A stretch of 64,000 nucleotides of DNA from Bacteroidota bacterium (GTDB lineage: Bacteria > Bacteroidota > Bacteroidia > Flavobacteriales > Flavobacteriaceae), in NCBI GenBank assembly GCA_024279425.1, contig JAJRRO010000122.1:1-64000 (forward strand), read 5' to 3'. Made by a program: the position numbers and the translations under genes. Of the stretch, positions 36,080 through 45,299 are shown piece by piece. The notes under the pieces were generated by a model. That model was not told where the DNA came from. It saw only the letters and a program-made list of their open reading frames with translations, and searched no databases. Each line of letters opens with the position of its first letter. Positions within the stretch are counted from its first letter, which is position 1.

Positions 36080-36451
36080 ATGAAAATAAGGATTAGAGGA
36101 AATTCAATACGATTTAGACTGACCCAAAATGAGGTCAAGGAACTCAGTGAAACAGGGAGGTGTGAAGAACGTTGTCATTTTAGCGAAACGGTATTGATCT
36201 ACGCTCTTGAATTGCAGGACGATATAAGTGAGCTTCAAGCGGATTTCAAGGCGAACACGGTTACATTAGGCGTGCCTAAAACGCTAGGGAGTGATTGGCA
36301 TACAAATAATAAGGTGGGTTTTGAACATACTATGACCCTGACCGATGGCAGTGGACTGTTTTTGCTGTTGGAAAAAGACTTTGCCTGCTTGGATAACGCC
36401 ATTGAAAATCAGTCTGACAATTATCCGAACCCCAAAGGGGATGTATGTTAA
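36080..36451 (+). CDS. DUF7009-like small protein, partner of the FdhF/YdeP gene
   Basis: A 123-aa soluble protein beginning MKIRIRGNSIRFRLTQNEVK and containing CEERCHFSETVLIYALEL and FEHTMTLTDGSGLFLLLEKD. A cysteine pair near residue 30 and a C-terminal Cys are notable. I recall a family of this size (DUF7009) lying next to FdhF/YdeP molybdoenzyme genes. Here the two are 41 bases apart on the same strand. Function unknown; a maturation or regulatory role for the molybdoenzyme is a guess from the neighbourhood. Confidence 0.7.
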   Translation: MKIRIRGNSIRFRLTQNEVKELSETGRCEERCHFSETVLIYALELQDDISELQADFKANTVTLGVPKTLGSDWHTNNKVGFEHTMTLTDGSGLFLLLEKDFACLDNAIENQSDNYPNPKGDVC

Positions 36452-36492
36452 TGCCATACGGTTTCCATAACAACACCATATAATTTTTAAGC

Positions 36493-38814
36493 ATGGACAA
36501 CGATTTTCGCAGAAATGTTTCGTCTAGCGGGTCACACGATTTTAGTGGAATTAGACTAGAGGAGCCTGTCCGCCATGCTGCGGGTCTATTGGGGGTAAAA
36601 GCAGCATTGCAACATGGTTTCAAGGAAATGGGTGTTGTACGATCCATGCGTGCTATGCTGAACATGAACCAGAATCATGGGTTTGAATGCCCTAGCTGCG
36701 CTTGGCCAGACCCGGATAAACCTTCAAAAATTGGTGAATTTTGTGAGAATGGGGCCAAAGCATTGGCCGATGAGGCTACCCTTCAAAAGGTAGGTAGGGA
36801 TTTTTTTAGGAAACATTCAGTAGAGGAGCTTTCCCAACGTACTGATTTTGAACTAAATAAATTCGGAAGAATTGTTGAACCTTTGGTGCTCCGACCAGGA
36901 AACATACATTACGAACCTATTACATGGGAGGAAGCGTACCAGCTTATTGTCAAGGAACTGCAAAAATTGAATTCGCCCCATGACGCCATTTTTTACACTT
37001 CGGGACGATCCAGCAACGAAGCCGCCTTTTTATATGGGATGTTTGCCCGAGCTTTTGGCACCAACAATATGCCCGATTGTTCAAATATGTGCCACGAAAG
37101 TAGTGGAGTTGCATTAAGTGAAACCTTGGGTATTGGCAAAGGTTCCATAAAACTCGAAGACTTGTATGAAGCTGAGGTCGTTATCGTGACAGGACAGAAC
37201 CCAGGTACCAATCACCCGCGCATGCTTTCCGCTCTTGAGAAATGCAAAGAAAATGGGGGGAAGATAATCAGTATAAATCCTTTGGAGGAATCAGGTCTGG
37301 TTCATTTTAAAAACCCACAAAGTATTAAGGGTTTGTTGGGCGGCGGCGAAGATTTGACAAATATCCATTTGCCAGTACACATTAATCAAGATATTGCCCT
37401 GATTAAATTAATCATCAAAAAATTGGTTGCCTTGAACGAGGCTGACGATTCAGTCTTCGACCATGGGTTTTTAAATACGTATACTGAAGGTTACGATGTA
37501 CTGATGGAAGATCTTCGAAAGCATGACGAGAGCCAACTTTTGCAATTGTGCGGTGTTCCAGAAAATAAAATTGATGCCACCGTTGCTCTTTTGGCAACCA
37601 AATCAAAGATCATTGTGTGTTGGGCCATGGGACTTACACAACATAAGAACGGAGTGGAAACCATTAGGGAATATATTAACCTATTGTTGCTCAAAGGGGC
37701 TATTGGAAAACCCAATGCCGGAACGTGCCCGGTTCGGGGACATAGCAATGTGCAAGGAGATCGAAGCGTAGGGATTATACACCATGTTGATGAAAAATTA
37801 AATGAACGCATTAAAGAACACTTGGGATTTACACCACCGTCAAAAGAAGGTCTTGATACCATAGGTGCTATGCGTGCTATGTATGAAGGGGAAGCAAAGG
37901 TTTTTATCTGTTTGGGTGGCAACTTTCTAATGGCCGCTTCCGATACAGAATATACAGCCGAGGCCTTGCAACGCTGTGACCTTAGCGTACAAATCAGTAC
38001 AAAATTAAACCGTACCCATCTGGTCACGGGAAAGACAGGGTTGATCTTACCCACTTTTGGCCGATCAGAGAAAGACTTGAAAAATGGACAGCAGCGATTT
38101 ATTACCATTGAGAACAGTATGGGCCGTGTACGGCAATCACGTGGCCTGTTAAAACCCATTTCCGAAACCATTAAAAGTGAGCCTGATATCATCGCAGAGC
38201 TGGCGGATGCCTATTTTAAAGGGAACCATCCCGTTAATTGGAAGGCTATGGGAGAGGACTATGATTTGGTGCGTCAAAGCATTGATAAGGTGGCCAAGGG
38301 CTTTAGCAATACTGCCGAAAAATCAAAAGGGTCGGGCTATTATTTACCCAATAATGTACGGGAGCTGGACTTTAGCATGTTGCCCAATGGAAAAGCCCAA
38401 TTGACCTTGAATACACTATCCGATCATACATTGGCCAATGATGAATTTATGTTGATGACCATTCGTTCCCACGATCAGTTTAATACAACTATTTACGGGT
38501 TGAATGATCGGTACAGGGGAATCTATAATGAAAGAAGGGTGCTTTTCATGAATAAAAGGGATATGGAGATGCATGATCTGAAAAAGATGGACGTCGTGGA
38601 CATTAGCAGTCATTATGATGGGATCCACCGTAAGGCGCCAAAATTTTTGGTAATTCCGTATAAGATTCCAAGGCGGAATCTAGCCGCCTATTTTCCAGAG
38701 ACAAATGTACTGGTTCCCTATAACCACTATGCGGACAGAAGTAAAACACCTATTAGTAAGTCGATAAAGGTTACTCTGAAGAAAGTTACGATGAAGAGCT
38801 ATAATAACCTTTAA
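36493..38814 (+). CDS. FdhF/YdeP-family molybdopterin oxidoreductase
   Basis: A 773-aa molybdenum-dependent oxidoreductase related to E. coli YdeP. It has an N-terminal cysteine motif FECPSCAWPDP near residue 60, FYTSGRSSNEAAFLYGMFAR, PDCSNMCHESSGVAL around the site where relatives carry the Mo-ligand region, and GTCPVRGHSNVQGDR. The C-terminal molydopterin dinucleotide-binding domain has MTIRSHDQFNTTIYGLNDRY. There is no selenocysteine codon and no complete 4Fe-4S motif of the formate-dehydrogenase kind. Substrate unknown; YdeP has been tied to acid resistance in E. coli. Confidence 0.88.
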   Translation: MDNDFRRNVSSSGSHDFSGIRLEEPVRHAAGLLGVKAALQHGFKEMGVVRSMRAMLNMNQNHGFECPSCAWPDPDKPSKIGEFCENGAKALADEATLQKVGRDFFRKHSVEELSQRTDFELNKFGRIVEPLVLRPGNIHYEPITWEEAYQLIVKELQKLNSPHDAIFYTSGRSSNEAAFLYGMFARAFGTNNMPDCSNMCHESSGVALSETLGIGKGSIKLEDLYEAEVVIVTGQNPGTNHPRMLSALEKCKENGGKIISINPLEESGLVHFKNPQSIKGLLGGGEDLTNIHLPVHINQDIALIKLIIKKLVALNEADDSVFDHGFLNTYTEGYDVLMEDLRKHDESQLLQLCGVPENKIDATVALLATKSKIIVCWAMGLTQHKNGVETIREYINLLLLKGAIGKPNAGTCPVRGHSNVQGDRSVGIIHHVDEKLNERIKEHLGFTPPSKEGLDTIGAMRAMYEGEAKVFICLGGNFLMAASDTEYTAEALQRCDLSVQISTKLNRTHLVTGKTGLILPTFGRSEKDLKNGQQRFITIENSMGRVRQSRGLLKPISETIKSEPDIIAELADAYFKGNHPVNWKAMGEDYDLVRQSIDKVAKGFSNTAEKSKGSGYYLPNNVRELDFSMLPNGKAQLTLNTLSDHTLANDEFMLMTIRSHDQFNTTIYGLNDRYRGIYNERRVLFMNKRDMEMHDLKKMDVVDISSHYDGIHRKAPKFLVIPYKIPRRNLAAYFPETNVLVPYNHYADRSKTPISKSIKVTLKKVTMKSYNNL

Positions 38815-38995
38815 TCTTGGAACTTATATCAAATTAAGTTGATTATTTGCCCGATACAAGCTGGTCGAAGGGAGGAGGTGCGAGACAAATCTTGAATTAT
38901 CGGGATTAGGGGTGTCTTCAACGTAAATTTTTTGGGATTCCTACTTTGATTGGAAAGAAAACAAAAACGAAGGATGAAATTTAAAAAGGCCCTGA

Positions 38996-39224
38996 AACTA
39001 AAAAGAGCCCCTTCTTGTGGAAAAGGACTCTTTTACGAGAACACTATATGAAAATGAAAAAATTTTAATTCGTTTTTATTACATAGTAAATGTAGGTCAG
39101 TGTATTAGTTTGGGAAAAGAAATGATGTGTAGCAAGCAAAAGTTGTGGTGAGTAGTCCATTTTTTGTTTTTTCACTCCATTTGAGTGTTCTTGGTTTTTA
39201 TCATTAGCAACATTCAAGAAGGTA
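38996..39224 (+). repeat. Hairpin-bearing intergenic repeat, copy 1 (possible small RNA or leader)
   Basis: Closely matches 44631-44877 over the first 160 bases. It opens with a stem-loop (AAAAGAG…CTCTTTT with inner CCTT/AAGG), followed by the conserved block ACGAGAACACTATATGAAAA, TTACATAGTAAATGTA and GTTGTGGTGAG. In this copy the block encodes only a six-codon frame. It ends about 60 bases before the DUF2231/PSD1 gene. The preceding 38815-38995 shows nothing I can name. Confidence 0.7.
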
Positions 39225-39283
39225 AATGACCCATTTAAAACAGGGTGCTTTTCCATGAATAAATTTTGTTTAATTTCGAACAT

Positions 39284-42127
39284 ATGGAAGAAAGCATCGG
39301 ACAATTGATATTTCAGTTTTTAGGACGTTTACACCCTTTGGTCATACATTTTCCCATAGGGTTGTTGATTGTGGCACTTTTCCTGGAGTCACTGACCATT
39401 GGCGGAAAACGACAAGGGCTCCGGGAAGGCATCAATTGGATGGTGTATATAGGGGGAGCATTTGCTGTGATTTCTGCGATTTTGGGTTGGTTACTTCGCA
39501 CCCAGGATGACTACAGGGGTGAACTCGTTCAGGATCATCAAAACTTGGGGATTGCCACGGCGGTCTTTGCTGGTGTAACAGCACTCTTATTGCGAAGTAC
39601 GCTATTGGGCAAGTTCTCAAACTATGTATGGTATAGGTCAAGCTTATTGATAACCGCGTTGTTACTTACTCTTGCCGGACATTTGGGGGCAAACCTTACC
39701 CATGGTGAAGACTTTCTAACGGGCATTTTCCCAGACAACGAGGCCTCTTATGACGATGGAAGAGCCGCAATACTTCTAGCGCAATTCAGTCCTTTGGATT
39801 CCTTATCGGAAGAACAGCAGGATGATTTAAACTTAGGGGTAAGGGCAATCTTGGCCCATAATTGTTTCCAATGCCATAATGAGAACAAACGAAAAGGAGA
39901 GCTGGTGTTGGACAATAAGCGGGGCGTATTCAAAGGAGGGGAATCCGGTCCGATAATAGTCGCTGGCAAACCTGAGGAAAGCGAGATGTACAAAAGGATT
40001 TCACTTTCACCAAATGAGGATGGGGTAATGCCCAAAAAAGGGAAAGTACTAAAGCCCGACGAAATAGAATTGATCGAGTTATGGATAGATAAAGGAGCGC
40101 ATTGGTCCGATCGGGCATTGAAGGTTTTTCCAGAAGCGGAATTGGCCCTTTCACAACCTCCTTTACCAGAATCCAGTACTGAAAGCCATCCGGTGGATCA
40201 ATTGATCGGCGCATATTTTGAAACTCATAATGGGGATTGGACCGAGGTGGTTGATGATCATATTTTTATCAGGCGGGTTTACCTGGATATTATTGGCTTA
40301 CTTCCAGAACCAGAACAGATAGCGCAATTTGTAGGCAATCAACAGCCCGATAAAAGGGAAATACTTATTGATGGATTATTGACGGACCGTCACGGATATA
40401 CCCAACATTGGTTGAGTTTTTGGAACGATTTGCTACGCAATGACTATAGCGGCACTGGATTTATAACGGGCGGAAGAAAGCAGATTACGGGTTGGCTTTA
40501 TAAAGCGTTGGAAGAAAACAAACCCTATGATGAAATGATCAAGGAACTGGTGAATCCAGTAGAGGGTTCCGAGGGATTTATTAAAGGGATTCAATGGCGT
40601 GGTGTTGTCAATGCAAGTCAGCGTACCGAAATGCAGGCTGCGCAGAACATTGGGCAATCATTGATGGGTATGAATGTAAAATGTGCCTCTTGCCATAACA
40701 GTTTTGTGAGTAATCTCACGCTGGAACAGTCCTACGGGTTTGCCTCCATCTTTGCGGATTCCCTATTGGAACTGAATCGCTGTGACAAGCCTATTGGAAA
40801 AATAGCACAGGCGAGTTTTCTGTACCCTGAATTAGGTTCCGTCGAGGCAGAAACCTTGGAAGAAAGACTGGCATTACTTGCCGAAGTGATGGTGAAACCT
40901 GAGAACGGAAGAATATACCGAACCCTGACCAACCGTATCTGGAAACGATTAATGGGAAGGGGCATTGTTGAGCCAGTCGATGAAATGGACAACCCGCCTT
41001 GGGATGCTTCATTATTGGATTGGTTGGCCACTGATTTTATAGCGTCCGGTTACGATCTAAAGCATTTGATAAAGCGAATTTTAACCTCAAAGGCCTATCA
41101 ACTGCCCACTGCGATCTATAAGAAACAAGAAGACCTTAAAGCAAAATACGTTTTTAAGGGGCCTATACCCAGACGGATGACCGCAGAGCAATTTACCGAT
41201 GCGGTAAGTCAGATCATTGCCCCTATGTATCATTCGGTGGCCTATGACCCAACCGACAAAGGACTCAATTCAAAACGAATATGGCATCAGGAGATGAAAT
41301 TCGATAGAGTGGTATTGCCGGATCCCGGCGAGCGGTATTTCCGTCGACAATTGACCTTGTCCAATACCGAAATTGAAAAGGCCAAAGTCCTGATTTCAGT
41401 CGATCATTCGTATACCCTATATATAAATGGCAAAAAGGTCTCTGAAGGGGTGGATTGGAGAAAAGTGGACAAACTAGATGTAAAGGAATTACTTACCGAA
41501 GGTGAAAATGTAATCGCCATAGAGGGAATAAATGAAGGAAGCATCGCCAATCCTGCTGGGATATTGTTCGTCATGCAGATTGATTATACCGATGGGGAGC
41601 AGATTATCATAAATTCAGATAAGCAATGGAAAAGCACTGCTGATACCTCCGACGAAGGATGGACCCAAGTGGATTTCAACGATGAGACCTGGGATGAAGT
41701 CCGTAATTATGGATCGGTACACTGGGGCAAATTGGTAGACTTTGCCTTTGGGGATGAAGGTCTAAAATTTGCCAGGGCGAGCCTTGTAAAGCAACATCCA
41801 TTTATGAAGGCCATGGGCAGGCCGAGCAGGGAAAATGTAGCTACAACAAGGGATGACCAGGCCACCTTGCTTCAGGCGCTGGAGTTGACCAACGGGGTAT
41901 ATTTCAATAGTGTTTTGGAAGAAGGCGCAAGTCAATGGCTCGAGAAGTATGGTGCCGAAAATGAGGAAATTGTTGAGACCCTTTATACACGATCTTTTGG
42001 TCGAAAACCAACCACCCAAGAAAGGAAAATAATGCTTGCGGCATTGGACGATGTTCCCCAAAAGGAGGCCTTGCAAGATTTATTTTGGTCTACTTTGATT
42101 TTGCCTGAATTTCAATTTATATACTAG
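39284..42127 (+). CDS. PSD1/DUF1549-DUF1553 protein with DUF2231 and cytochrome c domains
   Basis: A 947-aa multidomain protein. Four membrane helices (DUF2231, HPLVIHFPIGLLIVALFLE) come first, then a planctomycete-type cytochrome c with a heme site CFQCH at residues 194-198, then DUF1549, which has a second CASCH motif, and DUF1553 split by a beta-sandwich insert (SVDHSYTLYINGKKVSEGVD, carbohydrate-binding-like). The C-terminus ends in the family's typical FWSTLILPEFQFIY. ATG 39284 is used instead of a TTG at 39266. It is followed after 5 bases by the DUF1501 partner. Probably a periplasmic redox or carbohydrate-processing complex anchored in the membrane. Confidence 0.85.
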   Translation: MEESIGQLIFQFLGRLHPLVIHFPIGLLIVALFLESLTIGGKRQGLREGINWMVYIGGAFAVISAILGWLLRTQDDYRGELVQDHQNLGIATAVFAGVTALLLRSTLLGKFSNYVWYRSSLLITALLLTLAGHLGANLTHGEDFLTGIFPDNEASYDDGRAAILLAQFSPLDSLSEEQQDDLNLGVRAILAHNCFQCHNENKRKGELVLDNKRGVFKGGESGPIIVAGKPEESEMYKRISLSPNEDGVMPKKGKVLKPDEIELIELWIDKGAHWSDRALKVFPEAELALSQPPLPESSTESHPVDQLIGAYFETHNGDWTEVVDDHIFIRRVYLDIIGLLPEPEQIAQFVGNQQPDKREILIDGLLTDRHGYTQHWLSFWNDLLRNDYSGTGFITGGRKQITGWLYKALEENKPYDEMIKELVNPVEGSEGFIKGIQWRGVVNASQRTEMQAAQNIGQSLMGMNVKCASCHNSFVSNLTLEQSYGFASIFADSLLELNRCDKPIGKIAQASFLYPELGSVEAETLEERLALLAEVMVKPENGRIYRTLTNRIWKRLMGRGIVEPVDEMDNPPWDASLLDWLATDFIASGYDLKHLIKRILTSKAYQLPTAIYKKQEDLKAKYVFKGPIPRRMTAEQFTDAVSQIIAPMYHSVAYDPTDKGLNSKRIWHQEMKFDRVVLPDPGERYFRRQLTLSNTEIEKAKVLISVDHSYTLYINGKKVSEGVDWRKVDKLDVKELLTEGENVIAIEGINEGSIANPAGILFVMQIDYTDGEQIIINSDKQWKSTADTSDEGWTQVDFNDETWDEVRNYGSVHWGKLVDFAFGDEGLKFARASLVKQHPFMKAMGRPSRENVATTRDDQATLLQALELTNGVYFNSVLEEGASQWLEKYGAENEEIVETLYTRSFGRKPTTQERKIMLAALDDVPQKEALQDLFWSTLILPEFQFIY

Positions 42128-42132
42128 CAAGA

Positions 42133-43572
42133 ATGAAAAAGAATATATTAAACGGTAAATCCCGAAGAGATTTTATAAAGAAAATGACGGCGGCCAGCTT
42201 GTCTGCGGCATCCACTACGATTCCGCTGAGCAGTTTTCTGAGTTCTTGCAGTGTTACCCCTAAAATGGTTTCAAAAGCCGATACCGTGATATTGCTCTGG
42301 ATGGCGGGAGGCATGGCGCATACCGAAACTTTTGACCCCAAGGCCTATGTTCCCTATGAAAAAGGAGTGGAAAGCAAAAGGGTACTGAGTACTTTTCCCA
42401 AAACCCCGACCATTGTTGATGGGCTTGACTTTTCAAAAGGATTGGAATCCATAGGAGGTGTTATGGACAAAGGGGCTATTATTCGCTCCTATAAATCTGC
42501 AGATTTGGGTCATATTTTACATACGAGACATCAGTACCACTGGCATACTTGTTATGAGCCACCACAATCTGTACAAGCTCCCCATATAGGGGCATGGATC
42601 GCCAAGGAGATGGGTCCGGGGAACCCAGTGATTCCACCTTTTATTGCCATGGGGCAACGCTTTACGGTTGGTGAGGCCGAGGAGTTGAAGGCCTTTCATT
42701 CGGCCGGATTTTTAGGTACCGAATATGGCCCCTTTCTCATACCAGATCCATCCAGCGGATTGGATAGTGTCCGACCTCCCCAAGGGATGTCTATGAAACG
42801 GTTCGAGGCACGGTATAAGCTCTATAAGGAACTGGCCAATAAAAGTAAGGTCATGGAGAGGGGTAGTGATTACCAGCGGGAATCCCTCATGCGATCCATG
42901 GAGCAATCCTATCGCTTGTTGAACTCACCGGAAGCCAAAGTATTTGATTTGTCGCAAGAACCCAAAGAAGTATATGACACCTATAATACGGGCCGCTTTG
43001 GTTTGGGATGCCTTTTGGCCAAAAGATTGGCTATGAATGGCGGCAGATTTATTAGCGTTTCTACGGAATATGAGCCTTTTTTGGGTTGGGATACGCATGA
43101 AAATGGACATTTGCGCGCTGGGAAAATGAAGGAGTTGATCGATAGGCCTATTGCCCAATTGATCAAGGATTTGGATGAATCCGGGCATTTGGATCGAACA
43201 TTGATAATATTGGCCAGTGAGTTCAGTCGTGACGCCATCATGGAGGGACGGCCTGGTGCGATAGTAAAAGACCAAGTGAACCAGCCCGATATTATTGAAG
43301 ATGAGAAATTCTACGGAATGCATCGGCACTTTACAGATGGCAGTTCCGTATTAATGTGGGGTGGGGGTATTAAAAAAGGATTGGTCTATGGGAAGACTGC
43401 GGATGAAAGACCTTGTTCCTCCATTGAGAATCCTGTAGTAATTGATCAAGTGCATCAATCCATTTATCATGCCTTGGGCATGCACCCCGAAACAAATTAC
43501 ACCATTGAAGGGAGACCGTTTTATACCACGCCTGACGGCCAGGGAAAACCTATTTTGGATTTGTTTGCGTAA
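42133..43572 (+). CDS. DUF1501-family exported protein (sulfatase-fold-like) with Tat signal
   Basis: A 479-aa protein of the alkaline-phosphatase-like DUF1501 family. The N-terminus has the twin-arginine motif SRRDFIKKMTAASLSAAS, and SFLSSCSV adds a possible lipobox. Conserved segments are ILLWMAGGMAHTETFDPK, HTRHQYHWHTCYEPPQ and SVSTEYEPFLGWDTHENGH, followed by ILASEFSRDA, which supply metal-ligand-type Asp/His. DUF1501 and PSD1 genes nearly always come as a pair; here the gap is 5 bases. Substrate not established. Confidence 0.87.
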   Translation: MKKNILNGKSRRDFIKKMTAASLSAASTTIPLSSFLSSCSVTPKMVSKADTVILLWMAGGMAHTETFDPKAYVPYEKGVESKRVLSTFPKTPTIVDGLDFSKGLESIGGVMDKGAIIRSYKSADLGHILHTRHQYHWHTCYEPPQSVQAPHIGAWIAKEMGPGNPVIPPFIAMGQRFTVGEAEELKAFHSAGFLGTEYGPFLIPDPSSGLDSVRPPQGMSMKRFEARYKLYKELANKSKVMERGSDYQRESLMRSMEQSYRLLNSPEAKVFDLSQEPKEVYDTYNTGRFGLGCLLAKRLAMNGGRFISVSTEYEPFLGWDTHENGHLRAGKMKELIDRPIAQLIKDLDESGHLDRTLIILASEFSRDAIMEGRPGAIVKDQVNQPDIIEDEKFYGMHRHFTDGSSVLMWGGGIKKGLVYGKTADERPCSSIENPVVIDQVHQSIYHALGMHPETNYTIEGRPFYTTPDGQGKPILDLFA

Positions 43573-43621
43573 AACAGGGGCTTGGCTAGGGCTTTTTATA
43601 GGAGCCGTTGTTGGCAACTGG

Positions 43622-44484
43622 CTATTTTAATTCCAATTTAGATTCTGAAACTTTAAATCCTATATTTGATAATTCCATAATACTTTTAATGTTCATTTTA
43701 GCCCAGTCCTGAGATTTGGGATGATGAACAATCTCAAAATTATACTCTTCAAAATCCAATAATTCTAGTTTAATGCCAGAGTAATTCCATTTTTCATTAT
43801 GTGAACGCTCAGTATTTTTTTATTCATATTGGGTTTGTATTTGATTTCAGGTTTTTCACGAACCATTTCTTTAGCAATTATTCTATATTCTCTTTCGTGT
43901 TCGAAACTTATGTCTTTAACAAAAACAGAGCCCAACAATTCCTCTTTGACCTTTGCACGGTTAAGGTCTGATTTTTGAAAATCTATATATCTTACAGGTC
44001 CGCACATAATTTGTAAATCAGAATCATAATTACCAACGCCTTTCTCAGAAAGTAGTTTTTTAAATTCACTGAACTTTATTTTAATTGCCAAACTATTTGG
44101 ATTACTATATAGATTCCACATAGCAACTGATTCAGAGTCATTACCTCCTAGTACCCAGCAATTGGCAAAATTAAATTCTTGAATCGTTTTTAATTCATCA
44201 TCTATTTGATTCATTTCATTTCCCAATGTGTCAATACTCATTATTTCTCGAATACTATCAAACATAGGATTGTTGTCGAGTTTTCTTTTGATATTTTGAA
44301 AGAATAAATGATTTAAAGTAATTCCTTCTTTTTTATCTTCAAACTTATCTAAACGACTTAAGCATAATGATTTCGTAAATATGAATGATAAGAATTTATG
44401 TAAGTCTACATACCTCCATAAATATACGTCTTTGTCGATTGATTCGTCATTATTGAATTGTACGTCGATTTTATAATCTCTCAT
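43622..44484 (-). pseudogene. DUF2971 protein gene, frameshifted in an A7 run
   Basis: The main frame (44484 down to 43765) encodes 239 aa with the DUF2971 pattern: YLWRYVDLHKFLSFIFTKSL, CLSRLDKFEDKKEG, FANCWVLGGNDSESVAMWNL and FEHEREYRIIAK. It ends early after MNKKILSV. The neighbouring frame continues the domain (WNYSGIKLELLDFEEYNFEI, then VHHPKSQDWAKM and FKVSESKLELK) to a stop at 43622-43624. An eighth A in the homopolymer 43815-43821 would restore one reading frame. DUF2971 proteins occur in defence and mobile regions. The gene and its flanks are very AT-rich compared with neighbours. Confidence 0.75.
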
Positions 44485-44630
44485 CTAATTCTTCGGTTGT
44501 TGCCAACTTGTTTATATAGATGCAAAATACATCTTTATGCACCTATGTTGGTATAAAACCGATGAAAACAGTTGCTTCTTACTCTATTGAAAAGTTAGGG
44601 ATTCAATGGCGCCTAAAAAGAATTCGGCGC

Positions 44631-44877
44631 AAACTAAAAAGAGCCCTTTCTTTTAGGAAAGGACTCTTTTACGAGAACACTATATGAAAATGAAAAATTT
44701 TATTTCGTTTGTATTACATAGTAAATGTACCTAACTGTTCATGTATTTGAAAAGAAATGATGCGAACCTAGCCAAAATTGTGGTGAGCGTGGCGAATTAT
44801 GATTTCTAGCTCTTTGTTTTACACTTAAATTGGTCTTTCCGGTGTTTACCTATACGCAACCAATTGTAAAGAAGGTA
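44631..44877 (+). repeat. Hairpin-bearing intergenic repeat, copy 2
   Basis: Same order of elements as 38996-39224: stem-loop with AAAAGAG/CTCTTTT arms and a longer inner CCTTTC/GAAAGG stem, ACGAGAACACTATATGAAAA, TTACATAGTAAATGTA and TTGTGGTGAG, ending about 20 bases before a lipoprotein gene. The stem is kept although its bases differ from copy 1. The preceding 44485-44630 shows no gene. Confidence 0.7.
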
Positions 44878-44899
44878 TCTTAAGATAAAGTATACAGCT

Positions 44900-45283
44900 A
44901 TGAAACGAATACTCATTGTATTGCTTATGACCGTTATGGTCGTAGCCTGCTCAAAGGACGATGATGATAACGGGAACACTGTGTTGGAAGGTAGATGGAC
45001 GCTCACTAATGTATCTTGTTTTTGTTACTTTGGGGAAAATCCTGATTTTAGTGGGAACAAACTGGTCTTTGAGGGTAATAATTTAAAAGTAGAGAACAGC
45101 GGGGATTTTAATTTTTTCGCCAACGAAGTTGGTAACTTTACCATTCAGGGTGACGTTATTACCTTCAACAATGGGCTGCAATATACTTATGTTGTTAACC
45201 CTGGTGTTCTTGAACTTACTTTTGTCGATGATCCCGGTATTGCCGATGATGAAATTTTATTTGCTTATAAAAAAGATGGTTAA
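44900..45283 (+). CDS. Small lipocalin-like lipoprotein
   Basis: A 127-aa lipoprotein (MKRILIVLLMTVMVVACSKD) with a DDDDNGN linker and a beta-strand-rich domain starting LEGRWTLTNVSCFCYFGENP, as in lipocalin-like proteins of Bacteroidota. Further strands are NKLVFEGNNLKVENSGDFNF and VGNFTIQGDVITFNN. Function unknown. It converges with the trehalase gene (16-base gap). The dispersed repeat copy 2 lies in its upstream region. Confidence 0.75.
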   Translation: MKRILIVLLMTVMVVACSKDDDDNGNTVLEGRWTLTNVSCFCYFGENPDFSGNKLVFEGNNLKVENSGDFNFFANEVGNFTIQGDVITFNNGLQYTYVVNPGVLELTFVDDPGIADDEILFAYKKDG

Positions 45284-45299
45284 TAGCGATATGCACCCA

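Noticed and set aside
37491-38192. A 233-codon open frame on the minus strand
   Set aside because: It lies entirely inside the FdhF/YdeP gene in an antisense frame and shows no start context or family features; a composition shadow.
36493-38814. Selenocysteine-containing formate dehydrogenase
   Set aside because: No in-frame TGA and no complete N-terminal 4Fe-4S cysteine set; the YdeP-type motifs fit better.
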